From: Parahoeflea alexandrii
Lineage (GTDB): Bacteria; Pseudomonadota; Alphaproteobacteria; Rhizobiales; Rhizobiaceae
DNA length: 64,000 nucleotides
Direction of reading: 5' to 3'
Assembly: GCF_024105735.1 (NCBI RefSeq)
Contig: NZ_JAAAML010000001.1
Location: 1,745,809-1,809,808, forward strand
Part shown: positions 44,343-57,963 of the stretch, piece by piece
Layout: the number at the start of each line of letters is the position of its first letter
How positions within the stretch are numbered: the stretch's first letter is position 1
Made by a program: the position numbers and the translations under genes
Notes under the pieces: model-generated
Told to the model about the DNA's origin: nothing
Database searches by the model: none
The model's input: the letters and a program-made list of their open reading frames with translations, nothing else

Positions 44343-45752
44343 TCAGGCCGAGTAGTACATGTCGAATTCGACAGGGTGCGGAGTCATTTCGAAACGCATG
44401 ACTTCGGCCATCTTCAGCTCGATGAAAGCATCGATCTGGTCGTCGTCGAAAACGCCGCCGGCGGTGAGGAACTTGCGGTCCTTGTCGAGGTTCTCGAGCG
44501 CCTCGCGAAGCGAGCCTGAAACGGTCGGGATCTTCTTGAGTTCCTTGGCAGGAAGATCATAGAGATCCTTGTCCATGGCCTTGCCGGGATGGATCTTGTT
44601 CTTGATGCCGTCAATGCCGGCCATCAGCATGGCAGCAAAGGCGAGGTACGGGTTGGCCGTCGGATCACCGAAGCGGACTTCAACGCGCTTGGACTTCGGC
44701 GAAGAGCCGAACGGAATGCGGCAGGATGCCGACCGGTTGCGAGCCGAGTAGGCCAGCAGCACCGGAGCTTCGTAGCCGGGAACAAGACGCTTGTAGGAGT
44801 TGGTCGACGGGTTCGAGAAGGCATTGATCGCCTTGGCATGCTTGATGATGCCGCCGATGTAGTAAAGGCAGTTTTCAGACAGACCAGCGTATTCGTCGCC
44901 GGCGAAAGTCGGCTTGCCGCCCTTCCAGATCGACTGGTGCACGTGCATGCCCGAACCGTTGTCACCAAAGACCGGCTTCGGCATGAAGGTTGCTGTCTTG
45001 CCATAGGCGTGGGCAACCTGGTGGACGCCGTACTTGTAGATCTGGGTCTTGTCGGCCATGCGGGTCAGGGTGTCGAAGACCATGCACAGTTCGTGCTGGG
45101 CCGATGCCACTTCGTGGTGATGCTTTTCAACCACGAGGCCCATTTCGGCCAGAACGGTGAGCATTTCGGAACGCATGTCCTGGCAGCTGTCAACCGGCGG
45201 AACCGGGAAGTAGCCACCCTTGACGCGCGGGCGGTGGCCCATGTTGCCGGTTTCATAGTCGGTGTCGTCGTTGGATGGCAGTTCCGACGAGTCGAGCTTG
45301 AAGCCGGTGTTGTAAGGGTCTGCCTTGTACTTGACGTCATCAAAAATGAAGAACTCAGGCTCAGGACCGATATAGACGGTATCACCGAGGCCGGATGCCT
45401 GCAGATAGGCTTCAGCCTTCTTGGCGGTCGTGCGCGGGTCGCGATTGTAGGCTTCACCTGTGATCGGATCGAGAATGTCGCAGAAGATGACCATGGTCGA
45501 CTGTGCAAAGAACGGATCCATGTGGACGGTCGAGGTGTCCGGCATCAGAACCATGTCGGATTCATTGATGGCTTTCCAGCCCTGGATCGATGAACCGTCG
45601 AACATAACGCCATCGGCGAAAAGATCTTCATCGACGCAGGACACGTCCATGGTCACGTGCTGCATCTTGCCCTTCGGGTCGGTGAAGCGCAGATCGACAA
45701 ACTTGACGTCGTTGTCCTTGATTTGCTTGAGGATTTCAGTGGCAGTCGTCAT
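44343..45752 (-). CDS. glnA: Glutamine synthetase type I
   Basis: A 469-residue GSI enzyme, dodecameric, making glutamine from glutamate, ammonia and ATP. Visible motifs are the latch and active-site block [16 protein letters not shown], the metal-site [21 protein letters not shown], and [20 protein letters not shown]. The adenylylation site is Tyr398 in [11 protein letters not shown], so activity should be controlled by GlnE adenylylation through the PII protein encoded upstream. It is 60 nt downstream of glnB and ends at the terminator at 44270. Confidence 0.97.
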   Translation of the reverse strand: MTTATEILKQIKDNDVKFVDLRFTDPKGKMQHVTMDVSCVDEDLFADGVMFDGSSIQGWKAINESDMVLMPDTSTVHMDPFFAQSTMVIFCDILDPITGEAYNRDPRTTAKKAEAYLQASGLGDTVYIGPEPEFFIFDDVKYKADPYNTGFKLDSSELPSNDDTDYETGNMGHRPRVKGGYFPVPPVDSCQDMRSEMLTVLAEMGLVVEKHHHEVASAQHELCMVFDTLTRMADKTQIYKYGVHQVAHAYGKTATFMPKPVFGDNGSGMHVHQSIWKGGKPTFAGDEYAGLSENCLYYIGGIIKHAKAINAFSNPSTNSYKRLVPGYEAPVLLAYSARNRSASCRIPFGSSPKSKRVEVRFGDPTANPYLAFAAMLMAGIDGIKNKIHPGKAMDKDLYDLPAKELKKIPTVSGSLREALENLDKDRKFLTAGGVFDDDQIDAFIELKMAEVMRFEMTPHPVEFDMYYSA

Positions 45753-45812
45753 GTGCGATATTCCCTGTTTATAAATGACGATGGGTGCACGGCGCGCGGC
45801 CGCGCACAGTGG

Positions 45813-46533
<721 letters not shown>

Positions 46534-47997
46534 ATGGCAATAGACAGAACCGTTCTGGTCTCGCCCGATGCGATGGGCCAAATTGACAAGGCTGCCGCCG
46601 ATAGCGGCATCGACAGTTTTGGCCTGATGCGGTCCGCTGGCGCCCATGTGGCTGCGGTCGTGCTTGCGCGCTTCCCGCAAGCACAGCGTGCGGTCGTGTT
46701 GTGCGGGCCGGGCAACAATGGAGGCGACGGACATGTCGCTGCAAAGCTTCTTGAGCGCAGCGGAATGGAGGTTCAGCGCTTCGGCATGGAGCCAAAGCCC
46801 GGAGGCGATGCGGCTCGTGCGCGGGCCCTGTTTCCCGGTGATATCTGCCCGTTTGCGGACTGGCGGCCGCGCGCCGGTGACGTGATTGTCGATGCCTTGT
46901 TCGGCGCCGGGCTGGACCGGCCGGTCAGTGGCGATGTCGAGGCGCTGATCGAGCGTGCCGGCCGAGCGAAAACGCCGGTTGTCGCGGTCGATCTGCCATC
47001 GGGACTTTCCGGGCGCACGGGAGAGCCGACCGGCGCCTGTTTTCGAGCGCTTCACACGGTTACCTTCGCCGCATTGAAGCCTGGGCATCTGCTGATGCCG
47101 GGCAGGGAGCTTTGCGGTGAGATGCATTTGTGCGATATCGGCATACCGGCACGATTGATCGCGAGTGATGATACGGTCTGGCGTAATCATCGAGGTCTCT
47201 ATGCAGCACACATGCCTGGCAGTGCGGCATCCCAGCACAAGTACACGCGCGGGCACCTGGTTGTCTTTTCCGGGCCTCTGATTTCCTCCGGAGCCGCGCG
47301 GCTTTCGGCCATGGCCGGGCTCCGGTGTGGCGCCGGGCTTGTCACGGTTGCGGCGCAGCCGAGTGCGGTCATGGTCCAGGCCACCCACCTGACCGCCATC
47401 ATGCAGAGGGCAATTCGGGATGTCGCCGAGCTCACGGACTGGCTTGGTGATAGCCGGTTGTCTGGGTTCGTGATCGGGCCGGGATTTGGGGACCTGGAAA
47501 AGGCGCGGGCCTATACTTCCCTGCTGGCTGAAGCCGGCCAGCCGGTTGTGCTGGATGCCGATGGACTGACTGCTTTCGCCGGAAAGACCGAGGAACTGGC
47601 GGAGTTGTTTGCCGGTGAGACACGTCTTGTCCTGACCCCGCATGAGGGTGAGTTCCGCCGCCTGTTCGCCGATCTTGCCGATGACGTAACGCTGTCAAAG
47701 ATCGACCGGGCGCGGGCTGCGGCGCGGGCGCAGAATGCGGTTGTCGTCTACAAGGGCGCGGATAGCGTGATCGCGGCTCCCGATGGACGCGCCGCGGTAA
47801 ATGCGGATGCGCCGGCCTCGCTGGCGACTGCGGGCAGCGGCGATGTGCTCGCCGGGATCATAGGCGGATTGCTGGCGCGGGGCATGCCGGTATTCGAAGC
47901 TGCCTGCGCCGGTGTCGCCATGCATGGGGAGGCCGCACGCCGGGCTGGCAGGGGGCTGACCGCTGAGGATCTGCCCGCGCACATTCCGGCCCTTTGA
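46534..47997 (+). CDS. nnr: Bifunctional NAD(P)HX epimerase / ADP-dependent dehydratase
   Basis: A 487-residue fusion repairing hydrated NAD(P)H. The N-terminal NnrE (YjeF_N) domain (about 1-205) has VVLCGPGNNGGDGHVAA and VVDALFGAGLDRP, and the C-terminal NnrD ribokinase-like domain (about 215-487) has VIGPGFGD, LDADGLTAF, TPHEGEFRRLF and the catalytic TAGSGDVLAGIIGGLLARG (19). It is a cytoplasmic housekeeping enzyme. The ATG at 46534 starts the family sequence; no strong ribosome site is visible. Confidence 0.93.
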   Translation: MAIDRTVLVSPDAMGQIDKAAADSGIDSFGLMRSAGAHVAAVVLARFPQAQRAVVLCGPGNNGGDGHVAAKLLERSGMEVQRFGMEPKPGGDAARARALFPGDICPFADWRPRAGDVIVDALFGAGLDRPVSGDVEALIERAGRAKTPVVAVDLPSGLSGRTGEPTGACFRALHTVTFAALKPGHLLMPGRELCGEMHLCDIGIPARLIASDDTVWRNHRGLYAAHMPGSAASQHKYTRGHLVVFSGPLISSGAARLSAMAGLRCGAGLVTVAAQPSAVMVQATHLTAIMQRAIRDVAELTDWLGDSRLSGFVIGPGFGDLEKARAYTSLLAEAGQPVVLDADGLTAFAGKTEELAELFAGETRLVLTPHEGEFRRLFADLADDVTLSKIDRARAAARAQNAVVVYKGADSVIAAPDGRAAVNADAPASLATAGSGDVLAGIIGGLLARGMPVFEAACAGVAMHGEAARRAGRGLTAEDLPAHIPAL

Positions 47998-48033
47998 ACC
48001 GCTTCGAGTCCGGGCGGTGGTGCCGGCCCGGGG

Positions 48034-49686
48034 CTACAGCAGCCGGCTCTTGCGCAGCATTCCGGCTCCGGCCAGAACCGGGTAGGCAATCGATGCGAAC
48101 AGCGAGTTGATCTCCTTGAGATCTCGCATGGTGTCGATGTGGATCGAGCTGCTGTCGTAGCTGTCGTCGTTGCCGTCGCGCAGCCTTTGCATGTGGCTCT
48201 CCTCGCTGTTGCGCACCATGGTGCGGACAACCTCCTTCTGGGCGACAAGCTGGCGAGCGTGGTCGACGTCACGGCTGACAAACAGGTTGAAGGCGAGCCG
48301 CGCATTGCGCATGACTTCCTTGTGCAGGCCCTTGAGTTCGTGCCAGCCCTCGGCGGAGAAGGCGATATCGCGTGCGTGCTTCTTGCGCACCCTCGTCACC
48401 ATGTTCTGGGCGATGATGTCGGCGGCCTGCTCAAGCTTGATGGTGGCGCCGAGCAAATCCTGCAGCTGCGCCGCGGACCTGTCGTCGAGTTCGGACTGCG
48501 AGATCTTTGCCAGGTAGAACTTGATCTCGCGATGGGTCTCGTCGACCTCATCGTCGAGATCCTCGATGCGGGCAATCTTCTGCTTGTCGAGCTTGTCGAA
48601 CACGTCGAAAATCCAGGTCAACATCAGTTCTATACGGTCACAGACGGTCAGCACCTCGCGGGTGGCATTGGCGATTGCCTGCTTCGGATCAGAAAGATGG
48701 TCCGGGTTGAGCGCGGTGATGCGGGTTTCGGCCTCTTGTTCATCAAGCTGGATCACTGGCGTCAGCCAGGCCTTCAGGATCTTGCCGACGAGACCGCAGA
48801 ATGGCAGGCCGAAGACAAGCACTGCGAGGTTGACGGCCAGGTGCACGAGCACCACGGCATCGCCGGGTTGAGCGGAGAAGAAACTGCTTTCCAGTTCGAA
48901 AGCGAGTTGTGCAGCGAGCGCCAGCAGCGTGCCGAACCCGCGGATGGCGACATTGCCCAACGGCACGATCCGCGCATCGATGCGCTCGCCTCGGGTCAGC
49001 ACAGCACCGATGACCGCCGCACCGAAATTGATGCCGAGCACCAGCGGAATGATCAGAACGGGTGGTATCAACGCCCGGTCCGCCAGGGACGCAAGCAGCA
49101 ACACGGCGGCAACGCTCGAATGGAAGGCCCAGGCGAGCAGGCCGGCAAGCACGAAGGCGGTAATCCAGTCGCGCGACAGGTAGTTTATGATGACCGGCAG
49201 GATCTCACTGGTCTTGAGCGGGATCGATGCCTCTCCGATCAGGCGCAGCGAGAGCAGCAGCAGTCCCAGCCCGAACAGGATCCGCCCGACCTGGCGCCAT
49301 TGCCGTGACTCGCTAGCCCGGAACGCAATGGTTCCGGCAAGCAGCAGCACCGGGATCAGCAGCGAGAGATCCTGACGCAGGATGCGCACGACCAGTGCCG
49401 ATCCGAGATCCGCACCGAGCAGCGTTGCTATGCCGATCGCGGTGGAGACATAGCCGCTGGCAACGAAGCCCGCGACGATCAGCGCCACCGCTGTTGCACT
49501 CTGCAGGGCTATCGCAAAGAAAAAGCCTGCTATGGCCGCGGTGATCCGGTTGCCGATCGCAAGGCGCAGCTTTTCGCGCAGAATGTTCCCGTAGGCCCGC
49601 TCGATACCGGTGCGGACCATACGTGTCGCCCAGAGCAAAAGCGCTACCGCGCCGGCAAGATTGATGAAAACGACCATTCCGGACAT
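48034..49686 (-). CDS. Na/Pi cotransporter family protein with PhoU-like tail
   Basis: A 550-residue membrane protein. The first about 310 residues hold paired NptA-type inverted repeats with the QSATAVALIVAGFV motif and a second LAWAFHSSVAAVLLLASLAD, typical of sodium-phosphate cotransporters. The C-terminal about 200 residues are a helical PhoU-like domain (ARIEDLDDEVDETHREIKFY). It likely imports phosphate or balances it with sodium. The start at 49686 matches the family N-terminus MSGMVVFINLAG; the open frame beyond it is unconserved. Confidence 0.88.
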   Translation of the reverse strand: MSGMVVFINLAGAVALLLWATRMVRTGIERAYGNILREKLRLAIGNRITAAIAGFFFAIALQSATAVALIVAGFVASGYVSTAIGIATLLGADLGSALVVRILRQDLSLLIPVLLLAGTIAFRASESRQWRQVGRILFGLGLLLLSLRLIGEASIPLKTSEILPVIINYLSRDWITAFVLAGLLAWAFHSSVAAVLLLASLADRALIPPVLIIPLVLGINFGAAVIGAVLTRGERIDARIVPLGNVAIRGFGTLLALAAQLAFELESSFFSAQPGDAVVLVHLAVNLAVLVFGLPFCGLVGKILKAWLTPVIQLDEQEAETRITALNPDHLSDPKQAIANATREVLTVCDRIELMLTWIFDVFDKLDKQKIARIEDLDDEVDETHREIKFYLAKISQSELDDRSAAQLQDLLGATIKLEQAADIIAQNMVTRVRKKHARDIAFSAEGWHELKGLHKEVMRNARLAFNLFVSRDVDHARQLVAQKEVVRTMVRNSEESHMQRLRDGNDDSYDSSSIHIDTMRDLKEINSLFASIAYPVLAGAGMLRKSRLL

Positions 49687-49912
49687 GAAACACCTGAGAC
49701 TGAAATGAAACGCCAGAGCCGGTGGCATGCCGGATCCAGCCAACGAAGGCTTGCTGTCCATGCGCGCCGGATCTGACGGGAGTGCGACTCAGATTATCGT
49801 ATTTTCACAAATGTCACAATTTGCTTACTTATTGGGGATTCAATCAGTCTGCGCCCGTTTTGCGCGCATATCCGCTTGGGATGGACTGCAGTGCCTGAAA
49901 CCGGGTTCGGTT

Positions 49913-50734
49913 TCAATGCGCGCGTTGGTTCTTGAGATAAGTTCTGGGCGGCGCACCCATAACGCGGGAGAACATGGTGGTGAAGGCGGGCAGGCTTTCG
50001 TAGCCCAGATCGATCGCAACCGCAGTGACCGGTTCACCTGCGCTCAGGCGCGGCAGCGCCGCCATGACGCAGGCCTGCTGGCGCCAGGCGGAAAGGCTAA
50101 GCCCGGTTTGCTGGCGGAACACGCGGGTGAAGCTGCGTCGGCTCATGCCGGCCTCACTGGCCCAGTCGTCAATCTCGACGCGGGCCGATGGCTGCGCCAC
50201 GAAATCGCGGCACAATGCTGCAAGACGCGAGCTTCGCGGCAATGGAAGGCCGAGTGGCCGCTCGGGCAACAACGGTATTTCGTGCAGCAATGCTTCCTGA
50301 ATGAGCTGCGCCCGGGGGTCGGCCGCATCCGGCCCCAGCCTGACCGTTTCGGCAAGCAGACTGCGCATCAACCGCGTCATTCCCGTGACATGCAGGTGGG
50401 CTGGCAGGCCTTCCACGGCATTGGGCCTGACATAGGCCGACTGCATTTCGACCCGGCCAATCGTGTCGACCGCGTGGCGGACACCAGCGGGTATCCACAA
50501 GGCGTGGTCGGGCGGCACCATCCAGCGTCCGGCTGAGGTGTTGACGATGACGACACCGGTGATCGGGTGCAGGAGTTGCGAGCGGCTGTGTTCGTGTTCG
50601 GTGAAATGTCCGTCGCGATCCAATCGGTGCGCGAAGGCGACGGCCGGCATGATTGAGGCTTCGACCACGGCGCGGTGGGGTTGCGATGATGCGACGGCGG
50701 GCGAGGGGTTCCGCGGGATGCTCGAAAGCGACAT
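49913..50734 (-). CDS. AraC-family transcriptional regulator
   Basis: A 273-residue regulator with an N-terminal cupin-like sensor domain (HFTEHEHSRSQLLHPITGVV, WMVPPDHALWIPAGVRH) and the C-terminal pair of helix-turn-helices (MSRRSFTRVFRQQTGLSLSA and LGYESLPAFTTMFSRVMGAP). It reads away from the adjacent Fsr-like exporter gene, 247 nt apart, so it may control that exporter. Ligand unknown. Confidence 0.9.
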   Translation of the reverse strand: MSLSSIPRNPSPAVASSQPHRAVVEASIMPAVAFAHRLDRDGHFTEHEHSRSQLLHPITGVVIVNTSAGRWMVPPDHALWIPAGVRHAVDTIGRVEMQSAYVRPNAVEGLPAHLHVTGMTRLMRSLLAETVRLGPDAADPRAQLIQEALLHEIPLLPERPLGLPLPRSSRLAALCRDFVAQPSARVEIDDWASEAGMSRRSFTRVFRQQTGLSLSAWRQQACVMAALPRLSAGEPVTAVAIDLGYESLPAFTTMFSRVMGAPPRTYLKNQRAH

Positions 50735-50981
50735 GTTTTTGGCCCAAATGCGTAAAGACTAGACCAAACCACGAAGGCGGGCTGCAGGCAAGGCATGTAT
50801 CAGTGACAAAACGAAGGCTCCGGTCAGGCTTTGACGTGGTGGATGGGACCGTAACGCGGGGTTCGTTGCTGCCTGTCAGATGCGGGTCTGACAGAGCTGT
50901 TCGTCACGTCGATGTTTGGAGGCGGCTCTTCAGCAGGTCACAACCCTGCTTTGATGCCTGGCCTGATGCCGAGGAAAAACC

Positions 50982-52190
50982 ATGAGTGTCGTTCCCGAAA
51001 CCACTGGGGCAGGTCCAGTCACCAAGGCTGCAACGCCGGCTGCGTTTTCAGTGGTGGTGGCGCTGAGCATCTGCCATTTTCTCAATGACACGATGCAGTC
51101 GGTGCTGGCGGCGATCTACCCGATACTCAAGATCAACTATGATCTCAGCTTTACGCAGATCGGCCTGCTGACCTTTGCCTTTCAGTTCACAGCCTCGTTG
51201 CTGCAGCCGGCGATCGGGGCGTTCACCGACAAGCGGCCGATCGGCTATGCACTGCCGGTTGGAACCGGGTTCACGCTGGTAGGGCTCCTGTTGCTGTCGT
51301 CTGCGGGCTACTATGCGCTGCTGCTGCTCGCAGCGGCGCTGGTCGGACTTGGTTCGGCCGTGTTCCATCCGGAATCGTCGCGGATCGCCCGGCTGGCATC
51401 GGGCGGTAGGCACGGTACGGCGCAATCGGTGTTCCAGGTGGGCGGCAATATCGGGACGGCCAGTGGTCCGCTGCTGGCGGCTTTCATCATCGTTCCCAAC
51501 GGCCAGGCTTCCGTCGCCTGGTTCGGGCTGGCGGCCCTGACCGGGATGGTGATCCTGACCTGGGTCAGCCGCTGGTACGCGGCCTATCGCCGGGCTTCTG
51601 CCGGACGTCCGGCGGCAGACACGGCCCTGGTGCACAGCCGCCGGCGGGTGATTGCGGCGCTGGTGGTCCTGGCCCTTCTGGTGTTCACCAAGAACATCTA
51701 TGTGGCAAGTTTCACCAGCTTCTACACGTTCTACACCATCGAGCGTTTCGGCGTGGGGGTACAGGAAGCGCAACTGCTGCTGTTCGTGTTTCTCGGTGCA
51801 ATGGCCGCGGGCACGCTGATCGGCGGGCCGATCGGCGACCGGATCGGGGCGAAGGCGGTGATCTGGGTGTCTATCCTGGGAGTGTTGCCGTTCACGCTGA
51901 TGCTGCCCTATGCGGACCTGTTCTGGACGGCGGTGCTGACCGTGATCATCGGCATCGTGCTGGCCTCGGCGTTTCCGGCCATCGTGGTCTTCGCCCAGGA
52001 GCTGGTGCCGGGCCGTGTCGGGCTGATCGCGGGCGTGTTCTTCGGCTTCGCCTTCGGCATGGGCGGCATTTCCGCCGCGGTGCTGGGACAGGTGGCGGAC
52101 GCTAAAGGCATCGTCTTCGTCTACCAGATCTGCTCGTTCCTGCCGTTCCTCGGGCTGCTGACGGTCTTCCTGCCAAGAAACGCCCGCTAG
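50982..52190 (+). CDS. MFS transporter, fosmidomycin-resistance (Fsr) type
   Basis: A 402-residue, twelve-segment major-facilitator exporter. The N-terminal CHFLNDTMQSVLAAIYPILK block and the following ITYDLSFTQIGLLTF-like stretch match the E. coli Fsr subfamily; loop motifs include PAIGAFTDKRPIGYALPVG. The likely role is drug or metabolite efflux; the substrate is not predictable. It is probably controlled by the divergent AraC regulator. Confidence 0.9.
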   Translation: MSVVPETTGAGPVTKAATPAAFSVVVALSICHFLNDTMQSVLAAIYPILKINYDLSFTQIGLLTFAFQFTASLLQPAIGAFTDKRPIGYALPVGTGFTLVGLLLLSSAGYYALLLLAAALVGLGSAVFHPESSRIARLASGGRHGTAQSVFQVGGNIGTASGPLLAAFIIVPNGQASVAWFGLAALTGMVILTWVSRWYAAYRRASAGRPAADTALVHSRRRVIAALVVLALLVFTKNIYVASFTSFYTFYTIERFGVGVQEAQLLLFVFLGAMAAGTLIGGPIGDRIGAKAVIWVSILGVLPFTLMLPYADLFWTAVLTVIIGIVLASAFPAIVVFAQELVPGRVGLIAGVFFGFAFGMGGISAAVLGQVADAKGIVFVYQICSFLPFLGLLTVFLPRNAR

Positions 52191-52263
52191 ACGAAGCTGA
52201 TTTCGGCCAGACTGGCGGAGCCACGATTTCTCTGTGCGGCTCCGGCAGGTCTTACTGCATTAC

Positions 52264-52289
52264 ATATGTCGCGCTACTGCGCGACATAT
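52264..52289. repeat. Perfect hairpin around the stop codon of the SDR gene
   Basis: Ten-pair perfect stem ATATGTCGCG / CGCGACATAT with a 6-nt loop that contains the TAG stop codon of the SDR gene. No T run follows on either strand. It could slow release or protect the mRNA end. Confidence 0.5.
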
Positions 52290-53044
52290 CCGCCGTCGAC
52301 AGGAACGATCGCGCCGAGCATGTAGGATGCTTCTGACGAAGACAGCCAGACAATCAGATTGGCAACTTCCTCGGGTGTGCCGATGCGGCCGAGCGGATGC
52401 AGCGGATCCATCATCTGGCTGCTTGACTGGGCGCCTGACGTTGCCTGTTCGGCAAGCGAATCCAGCATCCGCGTGTCGATACCACCGGGGCAGACCGCGT
52501 TGACCCGGATTCCCGCCTTGCCGTATTCGAGCGCGGCGTTCTTGGTCATGCCGATCACGGCATGTTTGGAGGCGACATAGGGCGAAAGACCGGGAAAACC
52601 GATCAGGCCTGCGACGGAGGCGAGATTGACGATTGTGCCGCCTCCGGCCTGGAGCATGTGGCGGATTTCAGCCTGAAGGCACAGATAAGTGCCCTTGGCA
52701 TTGATCCGCATGATGGCGTCGAAATTGTCTTCCGCCTGATCGGCGAGCGGAGCGATCTTGCCCTCTATCCCGGCATTGTTCACCGCGCAGTCAAGCTGGC
52801 CGTACTGGTCGACGGCGCCGGCCACCAGGGCCGCGACGTCTGCGAGCCTGGAGACGTCTGCATGCTGGAACATCGCCTTGCCGCCCGCCGAATGGATCAT
52901 CGCCACGGTTTCCTCGCCGCCGGGCACGTGGATGTCCGAGACGACGAGATTGGCGCCCTCGGCGGCGAACTTCAGCGCCGTGGCACGGCCGATCCCCGCG
53001 CCTGACCCGGTAACGAGTACGGTTTTTCCCGAAAATCCTGCCAT
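52274..53044 (-). CDS. SDR-family oxidoreductase
   Basis: A 256-residue classical short-chain dehydrogenase. The cofactor motif is VTGSGAGIGRATALKFA, followed by CAVNNAGIEG, the catalytic Ser in NLASVAGLIG, and the Tyr/Lys pair in PYVASKHAV. The Asp after the second strand (SDIHVPG) suggests NAD(H) preference. Substrate unknown. The ATG at 53044 is preceded by GAAGGAG; the longer open frame to 53086 lacks a better site. Confidence 0.92.
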   Translation of the reverse strand: MAGFSGKTVLVTGSGAGIGRATALKFAAEGANLVVSDIHVPGGEETVAMIHSAGGKAMFQHADVSRLADVAALVAGAVDQYGQLDCAVNNAGIEGKIAPLADQAEDNFDAIMRINAKGTYLCLQAEIRHMLQAGGGTIVNLASVAGLIGFPGLSPYVASKHAVIGMTKNAALEYGKAGIRVNAVCPGGIDTRMLDSLAEQATSGAQSSSQMMDPLHPLGRIGTPEEVANLIVWLSSSEASYMLGAIVPVDGGYVAQ

Positions 53045-53151
53045 CTTCAATGCTCCTTCAGGGTTGCGCTGATGGCAAGGATACACTCGCGAACCTGAAG
53101 CCGCCTTGATACTGCTGAAGACGGTTACGGATATCTGAAACCGCCTGAGAG

Positions 53152-53952
53152 TCAGATCTTGGCTTGCAGAGCCATCGCGCCGGCAGGCGCATTGACCTTG
53201 CCGCCGGTGATGAAGAAGGCAAAGACGTCACGCGGCCGCTTTTCGACGGTCCGGTCTGCGGCGATCACGGGAAGATCCGATGGTGCGGACCCTTCCGCAT
53301 AGGTCCGAAGCCGTTGGGCCCAGAGGTCCATGTTTTCTTCAGGATAACAGGTCGGAACATCGTCGGAGCCGCGCTGGAGGCGGGCATAGACGAGATCCGA
53401 GGTGACATCGGCGACCATCGGATAGGTCTCATGATCGGCGCAGACCGTTGCGACATTGTGCTTTGCCAGCAGTGCGATGAACTCCGGCGTGCAGAAACTC
53501 TCGTGCCGCGCCTCGACCACATGGCGCAGCGCAATGCCGTCCTGCTCTTTCGGCAGGAGCGCGAGAAAGGCCGCGAAATCGTCGGGCTCGAATTTCTTGG
53601 TCGGCATAAACTGCCACAGGATCGGCCCCAACCGGTCGCCGAGCTCGGTGATTCCTTGCGTCAGGAACTTGGTGATTGACGGTTCGGCGTCGGCCAGAAC
53701 CTTGCGGTTGGTGCAATAGCGGCTGGCCTTCAGTGAAAACACAAACCCGTCCGGCACATCGGCCGCCCATTTGGCGAATGTCGCAGGCTTCTGACTGCCA
53801 TAATAAGTGCCGTTCACCTCGATCGCGCGCAATTGGCTGCCTGCATGCTGCAACTGCCGCGTCTTGGGCAGTTTCGGCGGATAGAAACTCTCGTTCCAGA
53901 GCTCGAACACCCAGCCGCCGATGCCGGTGCGGATTGTGCCGGAAGTGGTCAT
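53152..53952 (-). CDS. DUF72 domain protein
   Basis: A 266-residue protein of the YecE/DUF72 TIM-barrel family: TIRTGIGGWVFELWNESFYP, AIEVNGTYYGSQKPATFAKW, FSLKASRYCTNRKVL, and ALRHVVEARHESFCTPEFI. The family is widespread with no established reaction. The ATG at 53952 follows GGGAGA. It lies downstream of the zinc-ribbon gene on the same strand. Confidence 0.9.
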   Translation of the reverse strand: MTTSGTIRTGIGGWVFELWNESFYPPKLPKTRQLQHAGSQLRAIEVNGTYYGSQKPATFAKWAADVPDGFVFSLKASRYCTNRKVLADAEPSITKFLTQGITELGDRLGPILWQFMPTKKFEPDDFAAFLALLPKEQDGIALRHVVEARHESFCTPEFIALLAKHNVATVCADHETYPMVADVTSDLVYARLQRGSDDVPTCYPEENMDLWAQRLRTYAEGSAPSDLPVIAADRTVEKRPRDVFAFFITGGKVNAPAGAMALQAKI

Positions 53953-54056
53953 TTGCAGTCTCCCATCGGGCAATTTTTTTACGGCGTTAGAGGTCAATGA
54001 CAAGATTCAAAAAATAAATACTCAATAGAATTATCGCCTCTCACAAATCATTGCCA

Positions 54057-54752
54057 TCATTCTGGTTTGCGTCGATCAGCTCGGCGCTTAGCGGCAAGCT
54101 TCAATCGCTCGGGTTCAGAGAACACGCGTTCTAGCAGTTCTACAGTAAAATCAAGGAGATCCTCTGCATCGACTTGCGAGAGCTTCCCGGTATGAGCCGC
54201 GTCATTTCCATCTTGATGGATGCAGCTTGACAAATCACGCAGGTCATTGGGAAGCTTACCATTATCGAACAACCAAGGAAGCCTAAGTCCCAAATCGCGC
54301 CGCGTCTTGCTGTTCAATCCGTTCACTTCATCGCTCGGCAACAATTGGCGCGTTGCCAAATCAATACACAGCCGAAACATTGTACCAGCAGCATTCCAGC
54401 AACGAACAGACATACATGTCGCGGCTTCTGAGAAGGTTCCCGCAATATCTTTAGGCAGGTGCAAGGGCGTAGATTGCTTGTGCCTATCCTTTAAGCTAAC
54501 ATGCCCTTCAATCTTGTATCCATTGTTAATGGATACTTTAAAGTCAAGAGGATTTAAATCTCGAAGTGCTCTATCTCCGTCGACATCTCCCGAGATAACT
54601 AGAATAGTACTGCGATTACAATTCCGACAAACGCTAAAGCACTCAAACCATTTCTGCCACCCGTATTGAACTCCAGTTAAAAGCAATGAATTCACATCAA
54701 ATGTACTGTGTTTGGCACCGCAACGTGGGCAATCTCCGATAATTATCGCCAT
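54057..54752 (-). CDS. Zinc-ribbon plus DUF4145-like protein (AT-richer, probably acquired)
   Basis: A 231-residue protein with an N-terminal zinc ribbon (CPRCGAKH and CRNCNRST) and a helical C-terminal region with the DUF4145 pattern (RDLSSCIHQDGNDAAHTGKL, then DLLDFTVELLERVF). DUF4145 occurs alone and next to restriction and other defence genes, and its function is unknown. The gene is visibly richer in A and T than all its neighbours. It starts only 10 nt after the uvrA stop with its own ribosome site (GAGGG), so it is placed to be read from the uvrA transcript. Confidence 0.78.
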   Translation of the reverse strand: MAIIIGDCPRCGAKHSTFDVNSLLLTGVQYGWQKWFECFSVCRNCNRSTILVISGDVDGDRALRDLNPLDFKVSINNGYKIEGHVSLKDRHKQSTPLHLPKDIAGTFSEAATCMSVRCWNAAGTMFRLCIDLATRQLLPSDEVNGLNSKTRRDLGLRLPWLFDNGKLPNDLRDLSSCIHQDGNDAAHTGKLSQVDAEDLLDFTVELLERVFSEPERLKLAAKRRADRRKPE

Positions 54753-54762
54753 AACCTAGCCC

Positions 54763-57684
<2,922 letters not shown>

Positions 57685-57934
57685 GTCGCCGCCGATTTGC
57701 CGTGGAGTGTCCGGCGCATTTTGCAAAACGCGCATGGATCGCTCAATTGCCTGTAGGTCTCGCCGGGTGGAATGCACCGTTGAGACATCTGATCCGCATT
57801 TCGCAAAATGCCTTGCCCCTGCGCAACACTGGAGATCAAAGATGGTTCCGGGGCAGACCAGATCCATACATAAGCACCTCGGAGGTAATGTCGAGACACC
57901 TGACCGGTTGTTGCCTGTGCGAAAGCCGAATCTC

Positions 57935-57963
57935 TTGACAGAAACTGACACAAGCAATAGAAC
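57935..57963 (+). promoter_or_regulatory. ssb promoter
   Basis: TTGACA at 57935-57940 and TAGAAC at 57958-57963 with a 17-nt spacer, 130 nt before the ssb start codon. The -10 box overlaps the LexA box, so LexA should block RNA polymerase directly. Confidence 0.75.
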
